A stretch of 64,000 bases of DNA from Demequina iriomotensis (GCF_000971395.1 NZ_BBME01000009.1:62001-126000); one strand, 5' to 3'; positions 40,139 to 50,961 are shown, counted from the stretch's first letter. The notes: generated by a model from the sequence alone, not told the origin. Translations and numbers: made by a program.

Positions 40139-42088
40139 TCAGCCCTTCCCGCCGCCGTCGGTGCGCGCGGTGCGGGTGTCCTTGCGACCGCGGCGCACCG
40201 TGCGGATCACGCCGAGCACCAGCATGACGATGAGCCCGACGGTGAACACCGCGGTGACGGCCGTGCCCCAGTCGGCGCGCACGCGCACCGACATGCTCAC
40301 CGGCGCCGCGATGCTCGCGCCGTCGGTGTTGCGCAGCACCGTGCGCGCTTGGACGTTCGCGGTCGAGACGGCGGAGACCTCGACGGGCACCGTGATGCTC
40401 GAGCGGGCCGGGACGGTGACGGTCGGGGAGTCCCTGATCTGCAGGTTCGCCGAGAACGAGGTCATGTCGACCACCACCGTGGCGTCGACGTCGAGGTCGT
40501 TCACCACGGTGACGGGGAGCGCGCCCTTGTCGGCGATGAAGTTGATGTCGGAGCCGGCGGCGACGTGCAGCGCGCCGAGCGTGGCGTCGATGCTGGTGGC
40601 GGAGTCGGCGAGGCGCAGCTCCCGCGCGACCTCGTCGCCGCGCAGCGAGCGCGTGAGGGGCGACAGGACCGCGGCGCCGCCGGGATCGAGCACGTCGTCC
40701 GGGTCGTCCGCCACGACGCTGAGGTCCATGAGGTCCGCGAGGCGCGTCGTCAGGCCCGTGATGGCCGTTTGGCCGAGGTCGTCGTCCTCGCCCACGAGCG
40801 CGGGCGCGCGGGTGGTGCGGCCCTCGTCGGCCTCGACCAGCTCGGCGACGCCGACGGTGCTCACGAACGGGCTCTCGAGCAGCCCGGCCAGCGCGTCCGT
40901 CGCGTCGGAGGCGGACGGGGTCCAGTCGTCGCCGGTCCACACAAGCACGGGAGCGTCGGTCTCGGCTGCCGTGAGCGCCCCCGCCGCGACCGCGGCCCCC
41001 ACCGCGCCGGGATCGACCTCGCCGTCGGCGACGGCGTAGCCCGAGAGCGTCGCGTCGGGGGTGAGGAGCGTGAGGCGGGCGCCGTCGCCCCGTGACGGCA
41101 GCGTCGCGGCGGTGACCCCCGACGTCGCCGCGTCCAGGCCGTCCGTGACGAGCAGCGCCGTCGCGCCGGCGTCCGCGGCCAGCCGCAGAGTGGGGCGGTC
41201 CGCCTCGCCGACGATGCCGAGCCACGGCAGGTCGGTGAACCCGCCGGTCGCGGCCTGCTCGGAGCGGGCCAGCGAGTAGTCGAGCAGCGAGGTGTTCTCG
41301 GCGTGGGCGAGGGAGACGAGGTCCGGGTCCTGCGCCGGCAGGCGCATCACGTCCCGGTCGGAGAGGTCGAACGTGCTGGTGCCGAGAGCCGAGAGCGCGG
41401 TGCCGTCGATCGCCAGGGTGACGCCGTCGATGCTCGAGGCGGTCGCGACGGCGCGCACCCGGGCGCTGAGGCCCGAGGCGGTGGCGAGCGTGGACAGCGT
41501 GAGCTCGGGGACGTCGGCATCGGCCCACGTCACGGCGCCCGTGAGCAGCGTGGTGACCTGGTCGCCCACGCGAAGCTCGAGCGTGACGCCATGCGCCGCC
41601 CACGAGTCCTCGGCGAACGGGAGCCGTCCCTCCCGCGCGGTGACGGACACGGTGGTCGAGACGCCGTCGCCCAGCCGGGTCACCTCCTCGGTGCCGTCCG
41701 AGCCGCTCGCCGGGGCTGTGGTGGTGGTCACCCCGAGCGGTGCGGTCCCGACCGTCACCAGCGCGGCCTCGCCGCCGCCGAGGAACTCCGCCAGCGCCTC
41801 CCGGTCCTCGAGCGGGTCGCGCGTGACGCGCATGGCGACCGTCGCATCGTCGACCGGCGCGCCGGTCGTGTTGGACACGGTCACCATCGCGCTCAGGGGA
41901 TCGCCCGGCTCGACGTACGGGGTGGGCGCCGAGACGATGGAGGCCTCGAGGCCGAGGTCGACGGGGTCGGCCAGGGGAGCGGCGTGCGCGGGCGTGGTCA
42001 GCGCGACCGTGCCCAGCGCCGCCGCCGCGCCGAGCGCGCGGTGGAGCCGCGAGCGGGCGCCGGCGTCCCGCATCGTCCCTGCGGTCAC
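40139..42088 (-). CDS. DUF6049 secreted/membrane protein
   Basis: The 649-residue protein has a signal peptide ending near THA-type TPAHA (about residues 20-38), a large extracellular region and one C-terminal membrane helix followed by basic residues (about 610-649: TVGLIVMLVLGVIRTVRRGRK). The sequence and position before murJ match DUF6049, an uncharacterised actinobacterial envelope family. The GTG at 42088 overlaps the NUDIX stop (GTGA), deciding the start over ATG 42073. Function is unknown; operon context implies cell-wall assembly. Confidence 0.8.
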   Translation of the reverse strand: MTAGTMRDAGARSRLHRALGAAAALGTVALTTPAHAAPLADPVDLGLEASIVSAPTPYVEPGDPLSAMVTVSNTTGAPVDDATVAMRVTRDPLEDREALAEFLGGGEAALVTVGTAPLGVTTTTAPASGSDGTEEVTRLGDGVSTTVSVTAREGRLPFAEDSWAAHGVTLELRVGDQVTTLLTGAVTWADADVPELTLSTLATASGLSARVRAVATASSIDGVTLAIDGTALSALGTSTFDLSDRDVMRLPAQDPDLVSLAHAENTSLLDYSLARSEQAATGGFTDLPWLGIVGEADRPTLRLAADAGATALLVTDGLDAATSGVTAATLPSRGDGARLTLLTPDATLSGYAVADGEVDPGAVGAAVAAGALTAAETDAPVLVWTGDDWTPSASDATDALAGLLESPFVSTVGVAELVEADEGRTTRAPALVGEDDDLGQTAITGLTTRLADLMDLSVVADDPDDVLDPGGAAVLSPLTRSLRGDEVARELRLADSATSIDATLGALHVAAGSDINFIADKGALPVTVVNDLDVDATVVVDMTSFSANLQIRDSPTVTVPARSSITVPVEVSAVSTANVQARTVLRNTDGASIAAPVSMSVRVRADWGTAVTAVFTVGLIVMLVLGVIRTVRRGRKDTRTARTDGGGKG

Positions 42089-42630
42089 GGCCCGATCGCG
42101 AGCAGGCGTGCCGCGGCCTGCGCCATCTTGCGCTCGTTGGGGTACGCGAGCTCCCGGGTGAGGTCGGCGACCGCGATCCACCGGGCGACCTCGGCCTCGT
42201 GGTCGGGGTCGTTCTCGGTGGTGATGATGCCGCCCTTGGCCTCGAGCAGGTAGTGGTGGACCACCTTGTGGACGCGACGGTCGTCCCCGGTGAACCAGTA
42301 GTCGATAATGCCCAGCGGCTGGATGATCTCGGCGTCGATGCCGGTCTCCTCCGCCACCTCGCGGACGGCCGCGATCTCGGGCGTCTCGCCCTCCTCGATG
42401 TGACCCTTCGGCAGGCACCACTCGAGGCGGCCTGCGCGGTTGCGGCGGCCGATGCACGCCGCGTAGGCCACGCCGTCCTCGACGCGCACCGCGATGCCGC
42501 CGGCGGAGGTCTCGTTGCTCACCGGGAGGTGGGGGGCACGATGCGCGACGCCCTCGCGACGAGGCCGGACCCCGGCGCCCTGCGGAGGCATCGGCACGGG
42601 GCCGGGGCGCGGGACGGGGGACGTGGGCAT
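42085..42630 (-). CDS. NUDIX hydrolase
   Basis: The 181-residue protein has a disordered Pro/Arg-rich start and a Nudix domain with a complete Nudix box, GHIEEGETPEIAAVREVAEETGI, near residue 76. It hydrolyses a nucleoside diphosphate-linked substrate, unknown here. It heads the NUDIX-DUF6049-murJ-pseudokinase operon. TAGAGT ends 6 nt before the ATG, suggesting a leaderless transcript; divergent from the CCA enzyme. Confidence 0.88.
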   Translation of the reverse strand: MPTSPVPRPGPVPMPPQGAGVRPRREGVAHRAPHLPVSNETSAGGIAVRVEDGVAYAACIGRRNRAGRLEWCLPKGHIEEGETPEIAAVREVAEETGIDAEIIQPLGIIDYWFTGDDRRVHKVVHHYLLEAKGGIITTENDPDHEAEVARWIAVADLTRELAYPNERKMAQAAARLLAIGP

Positions 42631-42733
42631 GGCCCAACTCTAACGACAGGCAGGAGGCGCGCCGGTAGGCATGACCGGGGGCGGCGTGCCCCGGGGCCGG
42701 GGCGGGACGGCTTGCGTCTGGGACACTGGTGCG

Positions 42734-44194
42734 GTGACCACCGCCTCCTCCGACCTGCCCACGCTCGATGTCCTGCGCCGTCGCGCCGCCGGACTGTGGG
42801 CCGCGCTCCCGCCCGAGATCGGTCGCCTGGCGGACGCGTTCGCGGAGGCGGGCCACGAGCTCGCGTTGGTCGGAGGTCCCGTGCGGGACGCGTTCCTCGG
42901 GCGCTCGAGCGCGGACCTCGACTTCGCCTCGTCGGCCAGACCCGACGAGATCGAGCGGCTCCTGCGCGGGTGGACCAAGGCGACGTGGGACATGGGGCGC
43001 GAGTTCGGCACCATCGGTGGGCGGCGCGGCGATCTGGTGGTGGAGATCACCACCTACCGGGCCGACGAGTACGACGGCGAGACGCGCAAGCCTGTGGTCG
43101 CGTTCGGCTCGTCCCTGTCCGGGGACTTGGCGCGCCGCGACTTCACTGTCAACGCGATGGCGGTGCGCCTGCCGTCGATGGAATTCGTCGACCCGTTCGA
43201 CGGGCTCTCGGACCTCGCGGGCGGGCTGCTGCGCACCCCCATCGATCCCGCGGTGTCCTTCGGCGACGATCCGCTGCGCATGATGCGTGCGGCGCGCTTC
43301 GCGTCGCAGCTCGGCTTCGAGATCGAGCCCGCGACCTTCGCCGCGATGGCGTCGATGGCGTCGCGCATCGAGATCGTCTCGGCCGAGCGCGTGCGCGACG
43401 AGCTGGTGAAGCTCCTGCTCGGCACGTCGGTGCGGGAGGGCCTTGCGGCGCTCGTCGACTCGGGGCTCGCCGCGCACGTGCTGCCGGAGCTGCCCGCGCT
43501 CAAGCTCGAGGTCGACGAGCACCACCATCACAAGGATGTCTACGAGCACACGCTCACGGTGGTCGAGCAGGCGATCGCGCTGGAGACCTCCGCCGACGGT
43601 CCGGTGCCCGGGCCCGACCTGGTGCTGCGCCTCGCCTCGCTGCTGCACGACATCGGCAAGCCCCCGACCAAGCGCCTCGAGCCCGGCGGCGGCGTCTCCT
43701 TCCACCACCACGAGGTGGTGGGCGCGAAGATGGCGGCCCGCCGGCTCAAGGCGCTGCGTTTCGACAAGGACACGATCAAGGCGGTCGAGCACCTCGTGTT
43801 CCTGCATCTGCGCTTCCACGGGTACGCCGACGCGCGCTGGTCGGACTCCGCGGTGCGCCGCTACGTGGTGGACGCGGGCGCGGGGCTCGAGCGCCTGCAT
43901 CGTCTGACGCGCGCGGACGTCACCACGCGCAACAAGCGCAAGGCCGATCGCCTGTCCTTCGCGTACGACGACCTCGAGCACCGCATCGCCGAGCTGCGCG
44001 AGCAGGAGGAGGTCGACGCGATCCGTCCCGACCTCGACGGCACGCAGATCATGGAGATCCTGGGCATCGCACCCGGCCGGGAGGTCGGCCAGGCCTACAA
44101 GCACCTGCTCGAGCTGCGCATGGAGCACGGCCCGCTGGGCCCCGAGCGCGCCGAGGCCGAGCTCAAGGCCTGGTGGGAGTCGCGCTCGGAGTGA
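42734..44194 (+). CDS. CCA tRNA nucleotidyltransferase
   Basis: The 486-residue enzyme has a class II nucleotidyltransferase head (LVGGPVRDAFLGRSSADLDFAS with the catalytic DxD), RRDFTVNAMAVRL, GDDPLRMMRAARFASQLGF, and an HD domain (SLLHDIGKPPTK, FHHHEVVGAKMA). It adds CCA to tRNA 3' ends; tRNA-Ile in this window lacks an encoded CCA. GTG at 42734 is chosen over an upstream ATG because GACACT ends 6 nt before it and the residues VTTASSDLPTLD fit the family. Confidence 0.92.
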   Translation: MTTASSDLPTLDVLRRRAAGLWAALPPEIGRLADAFAEAGHELALVGGPVRDAFLGRSSADLDFASSARPDEIERLLRGWTKATWDMGREFGTIGGRRGDLVVEITTYRADEYDGETRKPVVAFGSSLSGDLARRDFTVNAMAVRLPSMEFVDPFDGLSDLAGGLLRTPIDPAVSFGDDPLRMMRAARFASQLGFEIEPATFAAMASMASRIEIVSAERVRDELVKLLLGTSVREGLAALVDSGLAAHVLPELPALKLEVDEHHHHKDVYEHTLTVVEQAIALETSADGPVPGPDLVLRLASLLHDIGKPPTKRLEPGGGVSFHHHEVVGAKMAARRLKALRFDKDTIKAVEHLVFLHLRFHGYADARWSDSAVRRYVVDAGAGLERLHRLTRADVTTRNKRKADRLSFAYDDLEHRIAELREQEEVDAIRPDLDGTQIMEILGIAPGREVGQAYKHLLELRMEHGPLGPERAEAELKAWWESRSE

Positions 44195-44361
44195 GCGCGG
44201 GGCCCTGCACCCGCGGCGCCCTGCGCCCTGCGGCCTCGGTACGCCGACCCCTGCGCGCTGAGGTGATCGTCGCGTTCCGGTTCTTCACCCCTCGCTGAAC
44301 TAAGCCCGCAGGCGACGCGGTCGTGAACGGGAACATCGCGCGCCGGGTGGGGTTGTTTCAC

Positions 44362-44381
44362 CTCGGGATGAAGCTCCCGAG
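44362..44381. terminator. Candidate terminator between CCA enzyme and ald
   Basis: CTCGGGA (44362-44368) and TCCCGAG (44375-44381) form a 7-bp stem with a 6-nt loop. The 252-bp gap between the convergent genes contains nothing else recognised. Confidence 0.4.
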
Positions 44382-44446
44382 AGCGACAACGGTGGCCGAA
44401 TGCGCCTCGCGGCGGTCGACGTCGATCGGGGGTCGGGGGTCGGGGG

Positions 44447-45547
<1,101 letters not shown>

Positions 45548-45694
45548 GGTCGCTCCTCACTGGCGCCGGGGACGCCGATCCGTGCCGGGTCTCGCATGTT
45601 CTTCACCCGACCCCTACGATTCTTGAAGAAAGTTCGAAGCACGCAAGCAATCGTGAATCGAAGTCCGAAAAAACCGATGCGGGGAGAAGGATCG

Positions 45695-46228
45695 ATGGAT
45701 CAGGGTGCGCGGGACGGCCTCCGGCCGAAGAGTGTTCGGCTCGACGATCTCGACGAGCGCATCCTCTGGGAGCTCATGCGCGACGCCCGCATCCCCAACG
45801 CGGCGCTCGCGGCCCGGCTGCACGTCGCCCCGTCGACCACGCACACGCGGGTCAAGGCGCTGCGTGACGCGGGCGTCATCCGGTCGAGCCACGTCGAGGT
45901 CGACTACGCCGCGCTCGGTCTCGACGTCCAGGGCATCGTCTCCGTGCGCCTCCGCGCGCAGGCGCGCCCTCAGATCAAGAGCTACGCCGCGAAGGTCATC
46001 CAGCTCCCCAACGTGCTCTCCGTGTTCTTCGTCGGCGGCTCCATCGACTTCCTCATCCACGTCGCCTGCACGTCCACCGCGCAGCTGCGGGACTTCGTCG
46101 CGACGGAGCTGAGCATGGATCCGGTGGTGGCGTCGACCGAGACGAACATCGTCTTCGATCACCTCATCGGCCAGGAGCACCTGGGATCCGGCGGCCTTGC
46201 CGCGTTGCGCGGCCCCATCACCCGGTAG
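45695..46228 (+). CDS. Lrp/AsnC-family regulator (AldR-like)
   Basis: The 177-residue protein has a helix-turn-helix (LDERILWELMRDARIPNAALAARLHVAPSTTHTRVKAL) and a C-terminal RAM ligand domain (IKSYAAKVIQLPNVLSVFFVGGSIDFLIHV). The ATG at 45695 follows GGGAGAAGG. It is divergent from ald with a 147-bp shared control region that is locally A-rich, so it probably controls ald in response to alanine. Confidence 0.88.
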   Translation: MDQGARDGLRPKSVRLDDLDERILWELMRDARIPNAALAARLHVAPSTTHTRVKALRDAGVIRSSHVEVDYAALGLDVQGIVSVRLRAQARPQIKSYAAKVIQLPNVLSVFFVGGSIDFLIHVACTSTAQLRDFVATELSMDPVVASTETNIVFDHLIGQEHLGSGGLAALRGPITR

Positions 46229-46238
46229 GGACGATGCG

Positions 46239-47531
46239 TCAGGAGGCGGGCGTCGGCACGCGCGGCGCCCGCGCGAAGGCCGCCGCCAGCGCGAGGTAGG
46301 CGACCGCGATGCCGCCCATCACCCACGCGGAGTAGCCCGTGGGCGGCAGCACGAGCGCCGCGAGGGCCGCGCTCGACACGAAGGCGACGTTGTAGGCCAT
46401 GTCGTAGAGGGTGAAGGCGCGGCCGCGGTAGTCGTCGGCGGTGTCCTGCTGGACGATCGTGTCGACGGCGATCTTCGCGCCCTGCACCGCGAGCGACACG
46501 GTGGTCGCGGCCGCGAGCAGCGACCAGCGCGCGGACGATGCGGCGAGCAGGGCCTGGCCCGTCGCGCCGAGGAGCAGGCAGCCGACGATCCAGCGGTGAG
46601 GGCCGACGCGCGGCCCGAGCCACGGCGTCAGCACCGCGGCGAGCCCGAAGCCGACCGCGGCGTACGCGAGCACCACGGTGAACTCGCCGAGCGAGCCGGC
46701 GGCCGCGCCCGGATCCGCGAGGAGGTAGCGCGACATGAGGATCGAGGCGACGAACATCATCCCGTAGAGCAGCCGCTGCGCGGCCATCACGCCGAGGGCG
46801 TGCAGCGGCGTCACGCGGGCGCTCAGGTAGCGCACCCCGGACGCGAGCTCCGCGACGAGCGCGCGCACCTGCGCGGCGAGGTGCAGCGCCGCCAACGGGG
46901 ACTCGGGGCCGAGCTCGCCGCGCCCCAGCAGCGAGGCAGCCCACGAGGACAACGCGAACGCGCAGGCCGCGCCGATGATCGCGGACAGCGCGAGCGAGGA
47001 GTCCGAGGCGCTCGGGGACACGAGCGTCACGACCCCGCCGATCGCCGCCCCGGCCGCCGCCGCGATGGTCCCCAGCGTCGGCATGATGGCGTTCGCGGCG
47101 AGGAGCTCGTCCTCCGGGACCACGTTGGCGAGACCCGCGGACATCGCGGCGAGCAGGAAGCGGTTGACCGACAGCGTGAGCAGCGCGAGCGCGTAGAGCG
47201 ACCACAGCGGCGGGTCGACGGCCAGGGCGGCGGCGATGCCGAGCGCGAGGCCGACGCGCACCAGGTTGCCCACAAGCAGGATGCGCTGGCGCTGCCAACG
47301 GTCGATGAGCGCGCCCACGAAGGGCCCGACCAGGGTGAACGGCGCGAGCAGGATCGCGAAGCCCAACGCGATCCGACCGGGGGTCGCGGCCTCGGTCGGA
47401 TCGAAGAAGAAGGCCGTCGCGATTCCCACCTGGAGCATCCCGTCGCCGCCCTGGGAGAACAGCCGCGCCAGGGTGAGCCTGCGGAAGCCGCGCTCGCGCC
47501 ACAGGCGTGCGAGGTCGCGGGCCAGTGTCAC
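46239..47531 (-). CDS. MFS transporter
   Basis: The 430-residue membrane protein has about 12 hydrophobic segments and an MFS-type loop (GALIDRWQRQRILLVGNLVRVGLALG). It resembles drug-exporter-like MFS-1/enterobactin exporter groups; the substrate is unknown. The GTG at 47531 is chosen because TACGCT ends 7 nt upstream and the preceding frame belongs to the opposite-strand promoter. It converges on the Lrp gene with 10 bp between stops. Confidence 0.82.
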   Translation of the reverse strand: MTLARDLARLWRERGFRRLTLARLFSQGGDGMLQVGIATAFFFDPTEAATPGRIALGFAILLAPFTLVGPFVGALIDRWQRQRILLVGNLVRVGLALGIAAALAVDPPLWSLYALALLTLSVNRFLLAAMSAGLANVVPEDELLAANAIMPTLGTIAAAAGAAIGGVVTLVSPSASDSSLALSAIIGAACAFALSSWAASLLGRGELGPESPLAALHLAAQVRALVAELASGVRYLSARVTPLHALGVMAAQRLLYGMMFVASILMSRYLLADPGAAAGSLGEFTVVLAYAAVGFGLAAVLTPWLGPRVGPHRWIVGCLLLGATGQALLAASSARWSLLAAATTVSLAVQGAKIAVDTIVQQDTADDYRGRAFTLYDMAYNVAFVSSAALAALVLPPTGYSAWVMGGIAVAYLALAAAFARAPRVPTPAS

Positions 47532-47570
47532 GTGCCCCAGCGTAGGGGAGGCGGTCAGTACAGTGACCGC

Positions 47571-48032
47571 ATGGGATTCGCCGATGCCGTCGTGGCCTGC
47601 CTCCGTGGCTTCGCGACGTTCCGCGGCCGCGCACGGCGCCGCGAGTACTGGTGGTTCCAGCTGTTCGGCTCGCTCGTGTGGGCGGTGACGTTGCTCGTGG
47701 CCGTGCCGCTGTGGTTCGCGGCCTTCGAGGGGGAGGCCAGGCCGAGCGAGGACCCGGCCATCGTCCCCGACTCCGTGAGCTGGGGGCTGCTCACCCTCGC
47801 GGCGGGCCTCATGCTCGCCTACGTCGTCGGCATCGGCGTGCCGACGGTCGCCGTGACCGCGCGGCGGCTGCACGACCTGGACCAGCCCGCGTGGTGGCTC
47901 CTCGCGATCCCGCTGGGCCTGGGCATCGTCCTCCTGGTGATGGCGCTGCTGCCCGGCCAGCCCGGCGCCAACCGCTTCGGCCCGGATCCGCGCGTCGCCG
48001 CGTCCCGCCATAGCGACGTCATCCCTGGATAG
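47571..48032 (+). CDS. DUF805 membrane protein
   Basis: The 153-residue protein has FRGRARRREYWWFQLFGSL at the start of the DUF805 domain, about four membrane segments, ARRLHDLDQPAWWLL and an ending PGANRFGPDP typical of the family. TACAGT ends 6 nt before the ATG (leaderless). The family has no established function. It is followed by a second DUF805 gene. Confidence 0.8.
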   Translation: MGFADAVVACLRGFATFRGRARRREYWWFQLFGSLVWAVTLLVAVPLWFAAFEGEARPSEDPAIVPDSVSWGLLTLAAGLMLAYVVGIGVPTVAVTARRLHDLDQPAWWLLAIPLGLGIVLLVMALLPGQPGANRFGPDPRVAASRHSDVIPG

Positions 48033-48077
48033 ATTGGTCCCGATGCGACGGACACGCCGTCGCGCGAGGGAGGGGCC

Positions 48078-48452
48078 ATGAACGGCTACATGACGGCGCT
48101 GCGGCGCTACGCGGAGTTCAGCGGGCGCTCGCGCCGCGCCGAGTACTGGGGCTTCGTGTTCACCAACATGCTCATCGCGATCGTCTTCAGCATCCTGCTC
48201 GCGGTCACGGGCTACGACTACTCGAGCAACGAGCCCAGCGGCTTCGCGGTGGTCATCCTCGTGGTCTTCGCCCTGTACGGCCTCGCGGTGCTCATCCCGT
48301 CGCTCGCGCTGCAGTGGCGCAGGTACCAGGACATCGGCTGGGCGGGCGCGGTGTCGATCGTCGGGTGGTTCCTGCCTCTGCTCACCTTCATCGTCGCCCT
48401 CATCCCGGGCAACCCGGGCCCGAACCAGTACGGTCCCGACCCCAAGGGCTGA
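48078..48452 (+). CDS. DUF805 membrane protein (second copy)
   Basis: The 124-residue protein has the family start YAEFSGRSRRAEYWGFVF and end PGNPGPNQYGPDPKG. It has about four membrane segments. GGGAGGG precedes the ATG. It is 45 bp downstream of the other DUF805 gene but clearly diverged from it, so the duplication is old. Confidence 0.8.
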   Translation: MNGYMTALRRYAEFSGRSRRAEYWGFVFTNMLIAIVFSILLAVTGYDYSSNEPSGFAVVILVVFALYGLAVLIPSLALQWRRYQDIGWAGAVSIVGWFLPLLTFIVALIPGNPGPNQYGPDPKG

Positions 48453-48515
48453 ACCGCTCCCTCCGTCCTGGTCCCCCCGGTTGCAGCGCTGCAAGCGCGG
48501 GGCCAGGGTGGAGGT

Positions 48516-49184
48516 ATGAGCATCCCGGCGCGTGTGGCGATCGTCGGCGGCGCGGGCAAGGTGGCCCGGCGTCTCATCCCCATCCTTCTTCACCGCGACC
48601 ACGAAGTGGTCGCGCTCGCACGCACCGACGAGCAGCTCCACGAGCTCGCGGGCCTCGGCGCGGCGGCGCGCCATCTCGACATCGAGGCGGCGGACGAGCC
48701 GGACTTCGCCGCCGTCTTCGGTGGGTGCGACGCGGTGGTCTTCACGGCGGGGGGAGGGCCCGACGGGAACGCCTCGCGCAAGCGGACGGTGGACCTCGAG
48801 GGTTCCCTCAAGGCCCAGGCGGGCGCGCGGCTGCGCGGCATCAAGCGGTTCGTGCAGGTCTCGGCCATCGGCGTCGACGTCGATCCCGATCCGGAGCGCG
48901 GCGAGGTGTGGACCGCGTACGTGTACGCGAAGCGCGAGGCGGACGTCGCGCTGCGCGGCTCGGGGCTGCAATGGACCATCCTGCGGCCGGGCGTCCTGGT
49001 CGACGGGGTGGGGACCGGCGCGATCAGCATCGGCGAGAAGGTGATCCCGGGACCGATCCCGCGCATCGACGTCGCGCAGACCATCGCCTCGTGCATCTCG
49101 CGGCCCGCGACCGCCGGGCATCAGTGGGAGATCGTCACGGGGCCGGAGCCCATCGGGGTGGTGCTTGATCGGCTCACGGCCTGA
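48516..49184 (+). CDS. NAD(P)-binding SDR/NmrA-like protein
   Basis: The 222-residue Rossmann protein has VAIVGGAGKVARRLIPILL at the dinucleotide site, GCDAVVFTAGGGPDG, and YAKREADVALRGSGLQWTILRPG, typical of atypical short-chain dehydrogenases (YwnB/NmrA-like). It lacks the classical YxxxK in full form but has YAKRE. The physiological role is unknown. GGAGG precedes the ATG. Confidence 0.8.
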   Translation: MSIPARVAIVGGAGKVARRLIPILLHRDHEVVALARTDEQLHELAGLGAAARHLDIEAADEPDFAAVFGGCDAVVFTAGGGPDGNASRKRTVDLEGSLKAQAGARLRGIKRFVQVSAIGVDVDPDPERGEVWTAYVYAKREADVALRGSGLQWTILRPGVLVDGVGTGAISIGEKVIPGPIPRIDVAQTIASCISRPATAGHQWEIVTGPEPIGVVLDRLTA

Positions 49185-49208
49185 CGCCAGCACCGTCCTC
49201 TGCACACG

Positions 49209-49248
49209 ACGATGCCCGGGTCCCCCTCAGCGGGGACCCGGGCATCGT
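49209..49248. terminator. Bidirectional terminator between SDR gene and ino1
   Basis: ACGATGCCCGGGTCCCC (49209-49225) pairs perfectly over 17 bp with GGGGACCCGGGCATCGT (49232-49248), loop CTCAGC. Confidence 0.85.
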
Positions 49249-49266
49249 GCGAGTCGGCGACTCAGA

Positions 49267-50358
49267 TCAGCGCTCGACCTCGCCGGCGACGAAGGCCTCG
49301 AGCTGCGCACGGCCCTTCGTGTCCTCCATCTGGACCGGCGGCGACTTCATGAAGTAGGTCGACGCGGACAGGATGGGGCCGCCGACGCCGCGGTCCTTGG
49401 CGATCTTCGCCGCACGCATGGCGTCGATGATGATGCCGGCCGAGTTCGGGGAGTCCCACACCTCGAGCTTGTACTCGAGGTTGAGGGGCACCTCGCCGAA
49501 GGCCGAGCCCTCGAGGCGGACGTACGCCCACTTGCGGTCGTCGAGCCACGCGACGTAGTCCGACGGGCCGATGTGGACCTCGCGCGAGTCCTTGAGGCCG
49601 GCGAGCGGGCCCGTGAGGTTGGACGTCACGGCCTGGGTCTTCGAGATCTTCTTGGACTCGAGGCGGTCGCGCTCGAGCATGTTCTTGAAGTCCATGTTGC
49701 CGCCGACGTTGAGCTGGTACGTGCGGTCCAGGCGCACGCCACGGTCCTCGAACAGCTTCGCCATCACGCGGTGCGTGATGGTCGCGCCGACCTGCGACTT
49801 GATGTCGTCACCGACGATCGGCACGCCGGCGGCCTCGAACTTCGCGGCCCACTCGGGGTCGGAGGCGATGAAGACGGGGAGCGCGTTGACGAACGCGACC
49901 TTGGCGTCGATGGCGCACTGCGCGTAGAACTTGGCGGCCTCCTCCGAACCCACGGGGAGGTAGCAGATGAGGACGTCGACCTCGCGGTCCTTGAGGACCT
50001 GGGTGACGTCGACGGGGGCCTCGTCCGACTCGACGATGGTCTGGCGGTAGTACTTGCCGAGGCCGTCGAGCGTCACGCCGCGCTGGACCTGGACGTCCGT
50101 CTTCGGCACGTCGCAGATCTTGATGGTGTTGTTCTCCGAGGACTGGGTCGCCTCGACGAGCTCCTTGCCCACCTTGAGCGAGTCCACGTCGAACGCGGCC
50201 ACGAACTCGATGTCCGAGACGTGGTAGTCGCCGAACTGCACGTGCATGAGGCCGGGCACGGTGTCCTCGGGCTTGGCGTTCTTGTAGAACTCCACGCCCT
50301 GGATGAGGGACGTCGCGCAGTTGCCCACGCCGACGATGGCGGCACGAAGCTTGGCCAT
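49267..50358 (-). CDS. ino1: Inositol-3-phosphate synthase
   Basis: The 363-residue enzyme has [19 protein letters not shown] (NAD site), [17 protein letters not shown] and [19 protein letters not shown]. It converts glucose-6-phosphate to inositol-3-phosphate, the precursor of phosphatidylinositol and mycothiol in actinobacteria. AAGGAGA precedes the ATG. It is 15 nt downstream of a PadR regulator on the same strand, so they form an operon. Confidence 0.95.
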   Translation of the reverse strand: MAKLRAAIVGVGNCATSLIQGVEFYKNAKPEDTVPGLMHVQFGDYHVSDIEFVAAFDVDSLKVGKELVEATQSSENNTIKICDVPKTDVQVQRGVTLDGLGKYYRQTIVESDEAPVDVTQVLKDREVDVLICYLPVGSEEAAKFYAQCAIDAKVAFVNALPVFIASDPEWAAKFEAAGVPIVGDDIKSQVGATITHRVMAKLFEDRGVRLDRTYQLNVGGNMDFKNMLERDRLESKKISKTQAVTSNLTGPLAGLKDSREVHIGPSDYVAWLDDRKWAYVRLEGSAFGEVPLNLEYKLEVWDSPNSAGIIIDAMRAAKIAKDRGVGGPILSASTYFMKSPPVQMEDTKGRAQLEAFVAGEVER

Positions 50359-50373
50359 TTCTTGTCTCCTTGA

Positions 50374-50961
50374 CTAGTGGTCCGCTGGCGCGGAGCCGTT
50401 GTTCTCACCGCCGCGGGCGGATCGTTCGTTCTCGATGAGCTGGTCGAGCCAGGCGACCTCGCGCTCGACCTGCTCGAGGCCGTGGCGCTGGAGCTCGGCG
50501 GTGTAGGCGTCGTGGCGCTCGTGCATGCGCTTGAGCCCGTCCGACACCTCCTCGAGCCGTTCGGAGAGCCGGCTGCGCCGCCCCTCCAGGATCCGCAGCC
50601 GCGTCGCGGCGTCGGTGTGCGAGAAGAGCGAGAAGCGGACGTCGAACGCGTCGTCGTCCCACGACGACGCGCCGGCGTTCGCCAGCTCCTCCGACAGTCG
50701 GGTGCGGCCGGCGTCCGTGAGGCTGTACGCGATACGCGCACGCCGGGACGATGCGGGGGAGGCGCCCGTGGGCTCCTCGCCGGAGGCCTCGATGAGGCCC
50801 GCGTCGACCATGCGCCGCAGCCCCGGGTACAGCGACCCGTAGCTGAGGGCCCGGAAGGGGCCGAGCTCGGCGCCCAGACGCTTGCGGATCTGGTAGCCGT
50901 GGAGCGGCTGCTCGCGGAGGATGCCGAGGATCGCGAGCGTCAGCACGTCGGTCTTCGCCAC
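50374..50961 (-). CDS. PadR-family transcriptional regulator
   Basis: The 195-residue protein has a PadR winged helix (DVLTLAILGILREQPLHGYQIRKRL, LSYGSLYPGLRRMVDAGLI) and a C-terminal coiled coil (about 125-185, PadR C-terminal type). The GTG at 50961 follows GGAGG. It is in an operon with ino1 and probably controls it and itself through the dyad at 51016-51028. Confidence 0.88.
   Translation of the reverse strand: MAKTDVLTLAILGILREQPLHGYQIRKRLGAELGPFRALSYGSLYPGLRRMVDAGLIEASGEEPTGASPASSRRARIAYSLTDAGRTRLSEELANAGASSWDDDAFDVRFSLFSHTDAATRLRILEGRRSRLSERLEEVSDGLKRMHERHDAYTAELQRHGLEQVEREVAWLDQLIENERSARGGENNGSAPADH

Noticed and set aside
40139-44128. A single 1329-codon reverse frame covering DUF6049 and beyond
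   Set aside because: Only the part from 42088 carries DUF6049 features; upstream it is antisense to the CCA enzyme and out of phase with the NUDIX gene.
44352-44372. TTTCACCTCGGGATGAA near 44355 as a parS-like palindrome
   Set aside because: The CACGTG core is absent; it lacks the parS consensus.
46239-49205. A 988-codon reverse frame including the MFS transporter
   Set aside because: The MFS start at 47531 has a good -10; the upstream part is a shadow of the DUF805 and SDR genes.
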